The translations under genes were made by a program, and so were the position numbers. From contig CAOJBY010000017.1 of the NCBI GenBank assembly GCA_948330435.1, forward strand, positions 17,196 to 81,195: a DNA stretch of 64,000 bases. The letters run 5' to 3'. The notes below the pieces were generated by a model that was given only the letters and a program-made list of their open reading frames with translations, was not told where the DNA came from and searched no databases. This stretch comes from an uncultured Lachnoclostridium sp. GTDB lineage: Bacteria > Bacillota > Clostridia > Lachnospirales > Lachnospiraceae. Shown piece by piece: positions 58,362 through 64,000 of the stretch. Each line of letters begins with the position of its first letter. Within the stretch, counting starts at the first letter, position 1.

Positions 58362-59297
58362 CTAGATCCGTTCAAAAACACGGAGTTTTGAACTTTTTGA
58401 TCTCTTATTTTCTTTCAACTCCTCCTCGTCAGGAACAATTGGTTTTTTAACAGCTAACCTGCCCCTCGGTTTGTTACCACACACACACACAGGAAAATTA
58501 GAGGGGCAGGTGCAGGGATTTTCATTTGTTTTAAAAATGGTTTTTACAATTCTATCCTCCAGGGAATGGAACGTAATCACACAGATTCTTCCTCCCGGAT
58601 TCAGCAAATCAATCATATCGTCCAGGGATTCCTTTAAAACCTCAAGCTCCCCATTCAGTTCAATCCGAATCGCCTGAAAGGTCTTTTTTGCCGGATGTCC
58701 GCCATTCATACGCACCCTTGCAGGAATGGCTCCCTTAATAATCTCCGACAGCTCCCCGGTAGTCTCGATAGGCTTCTTCTCTCTGGCAGATACAATATGC
58801 CTGGCAATATTCTTTGCAAACTTGTCCTCGCCATAGTCCCGAATCACACGGTACAGCTCTGCTTCCGAATATCCGTTCACAATATCTCTTGCCGTTTGTT
58901 TCCGCCTTTGGTCCATCCGCATATCCAGAGGAGCATCCTCACGGTAGGTAAACCCTCTCGCCGCAGTATCCAGCTGATAGGAGGAAACTCCCAAGTCCAG
59001 CAGGATTCCGTCTACTCTGTCTATGCCAAGCTTTTGTAATTCCTGACGCATATTGCAGTAATTGCTTCGAACAATGGTGACCCGATCGCCAAACTCCTTT
59101 AATCGCTCTCCCGCCGCCACAATGGCATCTGCATCCTGATCGATTCCAATGAATCTTCCCCTGTCAGAGAGCCGCTTACACACCTCAAAGGCATGTCCTC
59201 CTCCTCCTAAGGTTCCGTCCACATAGATTCCATCCGGTCGGATGTTCAGCTGTTCAATGGTCTCTTTTAGCAGGACCGATACATGTGCAAATTCCAT
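58362..59297 (-). CDS. rsmH: 16S rRNA (cytosine-N4)-methyltransferase RsmH
   Basis: The 311-residue protein has FAHVSVLLKETIEQLNIRPD, the S-adenosylmethionine motif VDGTLGGGGHAFEVCKRL, DGILLDLGVSSYQLD and FHSLEDRIVK, all standard for RsmH (MraW). It methylates N4 of C1402 in 16S rRNA. The C-terminus with several Cys (NPCTCPSNFPVCVCG) is the typical zinc-like motif in Clostridia. It starts 20 bases after mraZ. Confidence 0.96.
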   Translation of the reverse strand: MEFAHVSVLLKETIEQLNIRPDGIYVDGTLGGGGHAFEVCKRLSDRGRFIGIDQDADAIVAAGERLKEFGDRVTIVRSNYCNMRQELQKLGIDRVDGILLDLGVSSYQLDTAARGFTYREDAPLDMRMDQRRKQTARDIVNGYSEAELYRVIRDYGEDKFAKNIARHIVSAREKKPIETTGELSEIIKGAIPARVRMNGGHPAKKTFQAIRIELNGELEVLKESLDDMIDLLNPGGRICVITFHSLEDRIVKTIFKTNENPCTCPSNFPVCVCGNKPRGRLAVKKPIVPDEEELKENKRSKSSKLRVFERI

Positions 59298-59317
59298 CTG
59301 ACTCTCCTAAACGTTGC

Positions 59318-59764
59318 TTAAATATCCAGTCCCAGTTCCGTCAATTGTCCTGCAATCTCATCCATGTCAATTTCATCGTAATTGTTATTCTGATTCCACT
59401 TCTCCTCGCTCCAGATCTCGATGCGGTTCAGAAGTCCTGCCAAGACCACATCTTTCTCGATCCCCGCAAACTTCCGAAGTGTTGCGGGAAGCAGAATCCT
59501 CCCCTGCTTGTCAAACTCGCAGGAGGTGGCACCTGCGGTAAGAAATCTCACGAAAGAACGGGCATTCTTATTGGTTGTCGGAAGCTTGCGAAGCTTCTCC
59601 TCATACTCCTCCCACTCTTTCATGGGAAACACAAAGAGACAGCCGTCCAAACCTCTGGTTACGATAAATTCCTCTCCCAACAATTCCCGAAATTTGGAGG
59701 GTATGATGAGCCTGCCCTTGGTGTCCACCGAATGGTTGTACTCGCCACGGAACATAGCACTCAC
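59318..59764 (-). CDS. mraZ: Transcription regulator MraZ
   Basis: The 148-residue protein has two SpoVT-AbrB-like units (FRGEYNHSVDTKGRLIIPSK, CEFDKQGRILLPATLRKFAG). MraZ is a repressor of the division cluster that binds direct repeats upstream of its own gene. The same type of repeats (GTGG with 10-base spacing) lies at 59796-59840. It is the first gene of the cluster. Confidence 0.97.
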   Translation of the reverse strand: MSAMFRGEYNHSVDTKGRLIIPSKFRELLGEEFIVTRGLDGCLFVFPMKEWEEYEEKLRKLPTTNKNARSFVRFLTAGATSCEFDKQGRILLPATLRKFAGIEKDVVLAGLLNRIEIWSEEKWNQNNNYDEIDMDEIAGQLTELGLDI

Positions 59765-59795
59765 CCCTCTTTCGTCTGGTCTCAGGTCTTGTTCT

Positions 59796-59878
59796 CCACT
59801 ATTCTACACCTAAAAACCACTTTCCACCACTTTCTACCACTGTGAAATAATAGTATCCTACTTTTTAGCAAAAATCAA
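59796..59878 (-). promoter_or_regulatory. mraZ promoter with MraZ boxes
   Basis: TTGATT (59873-59878) and TACTAT (59850-59855) are 17 bases apart. Downstream are regularly spaced repeats GTGGTAGAAA, GTGGTGGAAA and GTGGTTTTTA at 59840-59811, and a further GTGGAGAAC near 59799-59791. Their 10-base period and the GTGG core match known MraZ operators. Confidence 0.85.
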
Positions 59879-59931
59879 GCACTTTTCACCTTAAATTAAA
59901 TGGAATTTTAAAGAAATTTTTCGACAAAAAA

Positions 59932-59988
59932 GAGGGCTTCTATATCTTGTGTCCGTATCAAAAATGATACCAAGATATAGAAGCCCTC
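59932..59988. terminator. Bidirectional terminator with 18-bp perfect stem
   Basis: GAGGGCTTCTATATCTTG (59932-59949) is perfectly complementary to 59971-59988. The loop itself forms GTATC/GATAC. A-runs to the left and T-runs to the right give T-rich tails on both strands. It ends the dedA transcript on the minus strand, and so insulates the mraZ promoter. Confidence 0.92.
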
Positions 59989-59992
59989 CTTT

Positions 59993-60610
59993 TTACGAAC
60001 GTTCTTTGGGCCGTGTCCTGTAAAACCAGATGACTCCACTAACCGCACTGATCGACAGCACAATCAGCATAATATGGGAGTATTCCCCTACCAGATAAGC
60101 AATTCTTCCCCAGGATTCCCCCAGAACCGCCCCCAGAGAAACCAATGCCAGATTCCAGAGTACGCTTCCCACCGTCGTATAGGCCAGGAACATTCCCATG
60201 GGCATCCGGCTCATACCGGCCGGAATGGAAATCAGGCTGCGGACAATGGGAACAAAACGGCAGAAAAACACGGTTTTTGTCCCTTTCCTAAGAAACCAGT
60301 CGTCCGCCTTTGCCACATCCACAGGCTTCAGGCAAAGGACCTTTCCCACAGGCCCCGCCACCAGCTTCATAAGCCGGTCCCTGTTGAGAAGCCATCCCAC
60401 CCCGTAAAGCACCAACGCCCCGGCCAGAGAACCCAAGGTGGAATAAAAGACCACCCCAAAGACAGAAAGCCTGGTATATGTAGTCAAAAACCCTCCGAAC
60501 GGCAGGATAATTTCCGATGGAATAGGCGGAAAAATATTCTCCACCGCAATCAATAAGAAGATCCCCGGATAACCATACTGCTCCATAAGGCTCATAATCA
60601 GTTCCCGCAA
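59993..60610 (-). CDS. DedA family membrane protein
   Basis: The product of about 205 residues has the DedA pattern VENIFPPIPSEIILPFGGF and the C-terminal FFCRFVPIVRSLISIPAG, with five or six membrane segments. DedA proteins help recycle the lipid carrier undecaprenyl phosphate or keep membrane potential. The TTG at 60610 fits the ribosome site GGAGGTGG better than the ATG five codons on. A longer frame starts within the preceding gene region without a site. The gene has its own terminator. Confidence 0.88.
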   Translation of the reverse strand: MRELIMSLMEQYGYPGIFLLIAVENIFPPIPSEIILPFGGFLTTYTRLSVFGVVFYSTLGSLAGALVLYGVGWLLNRDRLMKLVAGPVGKVLCLKPVDVAKADDWFLRKGTKTVFFCRFVPIVRSLISIPAGMSRMPMGMFLAYTTVGSVLWNLALVSLGAVLGESWGRIAYLVGEYSHIMLIVLSISAVSGVIWFYRTRPKERS

Positions 60611-60702
60611 GTGCCACCTCCGCAAATGCTCCATGTTCTGTTTACAGCTTATGCAAAAAAGGGCCAAAAAATGCCCACCGTCGGAACTCTCCCCCCACCC
60701 CC

Positions 60703-63183
60703 TCACTCAACCGTCTCAATCGACTCCACAATATTCATCCCCGCAATCCCCCGCAGCGGAACCGCCGTTGCCAGCAGACAGACTATGACAGAAACCGCCG
60801 CCGCTTCAACAATCGCCCCCACCGGAACCGCCACAAGCTGCAATGCATTCGTCCGTGCCGCCCCGATAAAGATACAACAGATATACCCCAGCACCCCGCC
60901 AATCAAGGATGCAAAAATGCCATAGTAAGCCCCCTCCCACAGAAACGTCCGATAAAGGCTTGCGGCACTCATTCCCACGGCCCGCTGTATGCCAATCTCT
61001 CCCACACGGGTATGGATATTACTGTAAACGGTATTGATAATATTCAACATCCCAATAATACCGATAAAGATAATCAACACCCAACAGAGCATTTTGATCT
61101 GTTCAAAGCTCTCCGCCATTTCATTGCTGCTTTGGAGATAGGAAAGCCAATGAGTTCCCGGGTATTCCCTGCACCAGTCATCCAGCCAGCGTTCAAAGGC
61201 ATCCGTATCCGCATTCTCCCCCAGCACAAGGTAGATTTCCGAATAACTGTCATTTCCAAGGAGGGAGCAATAAATTTCATCATTCACGATGAGCTGAACA
61301 CCGTTTGTAAACCCGTCATTGTTGATTGTGATGGGTTCATCCATCAGTCCCACCACACGAAGCGTTCTGTCTCCCAGCCGAATCTTATCGCCCACGGCAA
61401 GGGCTGTATATTCCACAGGCGTATCACCGTTGGAAATGATGATGGGATTCTTGACCAGGCAACCCGTTCCGTCCTTTAACGCCTGCCTGTCCTCATCCGA
61501 TAGATTGGGTGCGAGACGTCTCCCGCTTGCTTCGTCTATATTGGCAAGCTGTAAGGTTTCATGGCTCTTAAGAGACAGGTCCGTATCAAAGGGCGGCAAC
61601 TCCCCGGCTCCCGGATGAAACATGGAAAGGCGGGTGGTGGAAACGCTCTCCACCTCATCATTTCCTTTCAGGGTCTCCACCGCTTCTGCCGGAATGCCGG
61701 AGGTCTCATTTGTAACTGCATAATCGCTGAAATACAGATCCTGAACGGAGCTGCTGGCATCCAAAAGATCCGTAAAGCTCTGCAAGGCAACGAATACGGT
61801 AATGCTCATAACCAGGGACAGAATGGTAACTGCCGTTCTGCCACGTCCACGTCTCAGATTGAGCCTTGCATAGTAGGCTTCAAAATTTCGGATTCTGCGG
61901 CTCCCCTTTCCCCAACGTTTCACCCTTACGGCCTGCCCCGACATGGCAACCGTGGGAGATACACGGGATGCGTACCGGGCTGCGGGAAATGCGGCCAGCA
62001 GGGCAAACAAAAGTGTTATAAGGACGCTGACAAGGAGCATGGGCAGCTTTACGGTACTGGCGGCACCGATTGCGGCATTTAATTCGGAAATGCTGTCTGC
62101 CAGAAACAGATCGGGATTGAGAAAGCCCGCTGCCGCAATCAGCACGCCCTTTGCCGCCCACACGCCAAGCCCCAGCCCAATGGGAAGACCGGCTCCGCCA
62201 AGAATCAAAAGCTGCAGGGAAACCAGACGGTAGATCTGCCCCCGTTCCCCGCCAATGGCACGTAAGGTACCGTATTCTTTCACCCGCCTGGTTACAGAGA
62301 TCTTCAAAATGTTGTAGATGACAAGCCCCGCCGCAAGCAAAACCAGCACGCCCACCAATACGCAGGCCGCCGCCATAAATGAAAATCCCGTGCCCATACC
62401 GCTGTCCGCCGCTTCGTCATAGGAAATCCCCATAGCATCGAGCAAAATCCAGTTATACTGAATATATCGTTCCTTTACATTTAAGTCCTCTGCCAGATCC
62501 GAGACAATGCTCTGAAAATGTTCCTTAGAATGGGTCTTAAAGTCTGTGGAATAAAAAAGATATTCTTCCGGCAGCAGCTCTTGGGCTGTTCCGTTTCCCA
62601 CAATCCCCTCAACCGTACCTGTTGCATAGCCCATGTAGCTGCTCCCCAGGATCCCCGTCAATACAAAGTCAGCGGAATATTCGAACTCTGGCAGGGTCCC
62701 ATCCATAAGAAATGTGCTTAAATCCAGAGAAATCGTATTTCCAGGGGCTGCATCCAGTCCAAGATACCCAATCGTATCCTCTGACAGTGCAATTTCACCG
62801 GCCTTTTCCGGCAGGCGTCCCTCTTTTACATTCCCGATAGACGGGTACATGGATAATGCGTTATCGTGATATTCCCGCAGATACAGGGTTAAGCTGCTGT
62901 TCCCCAGCGGCATACTGCCCACAAAGATTGTGTCGCCCACGTCAAAGAGACGGTCGTCCTTATGGAGCCTTTGTGCCTGCTCCTCAGTGAGCTGGTGAAA
63001 GGTGGCATAGCGGCTCCCGTTCAGCCCCTCCGCCTGCCTGAGCCGCATGGACTTAAGGATCCCCACGGACTGGCCCACCACCGTTGTCATGATCATGGAC
63101 AGAATTACTGCGGCCCAAATGAGAATCGCCGTGATTTTCTGTGCTTTCAGCTCTTTCCATGCAAATGCCAAATAGGATCTCAT
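60703..63183 (-). CDS. ABC transporter permease with two FtsX domains (MacB-like exporter)
   Basis: The 826-residue protein has an N-terminal membrane helix and an outer domain of about 220 residues. A first FtsX domain follows (VLVGVLVLLAAGLVIYNILK, VKEYGTLRAIGGERGQIYRL), then another set of helices, a second outer domain and a final FtsX domain (VGEIGIQRAVGMSAASLYRT). It works with the ATPase encoded in the overlapping gene upstream (4 bases). Such exporters move lipoproteins, peptides or lipids, or act in antibiotic sensing. The substrate is unknown. Confidence 0.92.
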   Translation of the reverse strand: MRSYLAFAWKELKAQKITAILIWAAVILSMIMTTVVGQSVGILKSMRLRQAEGLNGSRYATFHQLTEEQAQRLHKDDRLFDVGDTIFVGSMPLGNSSLTLYLREYHDNALSMYPSIGNVKEGRLPEKAGEIALSEDTIGYLGLDAAPGNTISLDLSTFLMDGTLPEFEYSADFVLTGILGSSYMGYATGTVEGIVGNGTAQELLPEEYLFYSTDFKTHSKEHFQSIVSDLAEDLNVKERYIQYNWILLDAMGISYDEAADSGMGTGFSFMAAACVLVGVLVLLAAGLVIYNILKISVTRRVKEYGTLRAIGGERGQIYRLVSLQLLILGGAGLPIGLGLGVWAAKGVLIAAAGFLNPDLFLADSISELNAAIGAASTVKLPMLLVSVLITLLFALLAAFPAARYASRVSPTVAMSGQAVRVKRWGKGSRRIRNFEAYYARLNLRRGRGRTAVTILSLVMSITVFVALQSFTDLLDASSSVQDLYFSDYAVTNETSGIPAEAVETLKGNDEVESVSTTRLSMFHPGAGELPPFDTDLSLKSHETLQLANIDEASGRRLAPNLSDEDRQALKDGTGCLVKNPIIISNGDTPVEYTALAVGDKIRLGDRTLRVVGLMDEPITINNDGFTNGVQLIVNDEIYCSLLGNDSYSEIYLVLGENADTDAFERWLDDWCREYPGTHWLSYLQSSNEMAESFEQIKMLCWVLIIFIGIIGMLNIINTVYSNIHTRVGEIGIQRAVGMSAASLYRTFLWEGAYYGIFASLIGGVLGYICCIFIGAARTNALQLVAVPVGAIVEAAAVSVIVCLLATAVPLRGIAGMNIVESIETVE

Positions 63184-63854
63184 CTTGTCTCCACCTCCGT
63201 AAGAATGCCGTCCACGATCACAAATTGGCGGTCGGCCATTTTTGCAATGGAGCTGTCATGGGTGATGACAACGAGGGTTTTTCCCATTTTCCTCCATATG
63301 TTTTGCAGCATTTCCATAACCTCGCTGCCGCTTTTGCTGTCCAGATTTCCGGTGGGTTCGTCGGCAAAAATGATATCCGGCTTTCCTATCAGGGCACGGG
63401 CGATGGCGGTACGCTGCTGCTGGCCGCCGGAGAGCTCGTGGGGCAGATGGGCGAGACGCTCGCTGATTCCCAAAAGGTCCGTAAGCTGCTTTACATAGGC
63501 TTCGTCCGGCTGCTTTTTGTCTAGCAGCAGGGGCATGATGATGTTTTCCCTTGCGGTGAGGACGGGGAGCAGGTTGAATTGTTGGAAAATGAAGCCGATA
63601 CGCTGGCGGCGAAAGGCGGACAGTTCTTTGTCAGTGAAACTGTATATTTCTTTTCCGTCGTATGTCAGGCTGCCCGAGGTGGGTTTGTCTAGCCCGGACA
63701 ATAGGTGGAGCAGGGTACTTTTTCCACTGCCGGAGGGGCCCATGATGGAGATAAAATCGCCGGATGTGATTTTGAGATTTGCTTTATGTAGTGCTGTGAC
63801 ACGGGTCTCTCCGGTGCCGTAGATTTTGGATAGGTCTTTTGCTTCGATGGTCAT
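63180..63854 (-). CDS. ABC transporter ATP-binding protein (LolD/MacB type)
   Basis: The 224-residue ATPase has Walker A MGPSGSGKSTLLHLLSG, Q-loop FQQFNLLP, signature HELSGGQQQRTAIARAL, Walker B DIIFADEPTGNLDS and switch His in VVITHDSSI. It powers the FtsX-type permease whose gene overlaps its end. The ATG at 63854 has AAGGAG upstream. The frame upstream of it is not conserved in form. The pair forms a complete exporter. Confidence 0.95.
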   Translation of the reverse strand: MTIEAKDLSKIYGTGETRVTALHKANLKITSGDFISIMGPSGSGKSTLLHLLSGLDKPTSGSLTYDGKEIYSFTDKELSAFRRQRIGFIFQQFNLLPVLTARENIIMPLLLDKKQPDEAYVKQLTDLLGISERLAHLPHELSGGQQQRTAIARALIGKPDIIFADEPTGNLDSKSGSEVMEMLQNIWRKMGKTLVVITHDSSIAKMADRQFVIVDGILTEVETR

Positions 63855-63889
63855 AAAAATACGCTCCTTACTTTGTAATGTAAGGTGAG

Positions 63890-63919
63890 TGTATAATGGA
63901 AATCTCAAGGTTTTCTCAA
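63890..63919 (-). promoter_or_regulatory. Possible promoter of the MacB-like operon
   Basis: TTGAGA (63914-63919) and TATACA (63890-63895) are 18 bases apart. The motif CTTGAGA is repeated 11 bases downstream, which might be an operator half-site. Confidence 0.4.
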
Positions 63920-63961
63920 GATTTTCTTACGATTTTTTTGGGGACGGAGGGGGACAGTTCA

Positions 63962-64000
63962 CACGGACAGCGGCAGACAGGCTTTTCCATATCCGTGTTC
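63962..64000. repeat. Partial inverted-repeat element E (shared family), cut by window end
   Basis: The last 39 bases hold CACGGACAGCGGCAGACAGG followed by CTTTTCCATATCCGTGTTC, the same order as elements A and C. The rest lies outside the window. Confidence 0.65.

Overview
The window looks like chromosome of a spore-forming Firmicute of the class Clostridia, most likely a gut Lachnospiraceae. The signs are moderate GC with AT-rich islands, AGGAGG-type ribosome sites, the spoIIGA-sigE pair, a spoVD-containing division/cell-wall cluster, and many sugar PTS/ABC and glycoside hydrolase genes. No rRNA, tRNA, CRISPR array or complete insertion sequence was seen. The assignment rests on recognised families and motifs, not on a database search.

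Layout. 1-4.3 kb: a minus-strand operon of a hybrid histidine kinase, a solute-binding lipoprotein and a YczE/YitT-type membrane protein (cut by the window edge). 4.7-8.0 kb: a cellobiose-type PTS operon (IIC, 6-phospho-beta-glucosidase, IIB, IIA) whose IIC gene is broken by an internal deletion. 8.1-10.5 kb: an AAA-ATPase/nuclease-like gene and an HD hydrolase. 10.6-21.3 kb: an alpha-galactoside locus with an amylosucrase-like GH13 enzyme, an MsmK-type ATPase, a GH36 alpha-galactosidase, an MsmEFG-type ABC importer and a divergent AraC regulator. 21.4-31.1 kb: small housekeeping and accessory genes, a YefM/YoeB toxin-antitoxin pair and an AT-rich type IIG-like restriction-modification pair.

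31.1-35.5 kb is a decayed accessory zone. Two acetyltransferases, an SDR dehydrogenase, an AAA-ATPase-like gene and a PD-(D/E)XK transposase-family gene survive only as ends or fragments. A short AT-rich run of orphan genes, one of them SMI1/KNR4 (SUKH) immunity-like, lies among them. 35.5-40.9 kb holds a LytTR/DUF3021 regulatory pair, a PAT-type acetyltransferase, and an ECF sigma operon with a membrane protein and an ABC exporter. 41.0-45.2 kb holds a PilZ/GGDEF c-di-GMP pair, a TetR regulator and spoIIGA-sigE, which has a spoIIG-like, probably Spo0A-driven promoter.

46.1-59.8 kb is the division and wall cluster, read on the minus strand: mraZ, rsmH, ftsL, ftsI, spoVD, mraY, murD, ftsW, murA, ftsQ, ftsZ. 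It starts from a promoter with MraZ boxes and ends at a strong terminator. murE, murF, murG and ftsA are absent from it. 60-64 kb: a DedA protein and a MacB-like ABC exporter.

A recurring theme is a family of long imperfect inverted repeats sharing the core TTTTCCATATC..GTGTTCGGACG. They lie at about 4.6, 10.5, 37.2, 52.4 and 64.0 kb, one of them inside the cell-wall operon. Other palindromic and direct repeats occur at 13.9, 14.6, 20.3, 46.0 and 47.5 kb. These elements and the set of centrally deleted genes are the least explained parts of the window.
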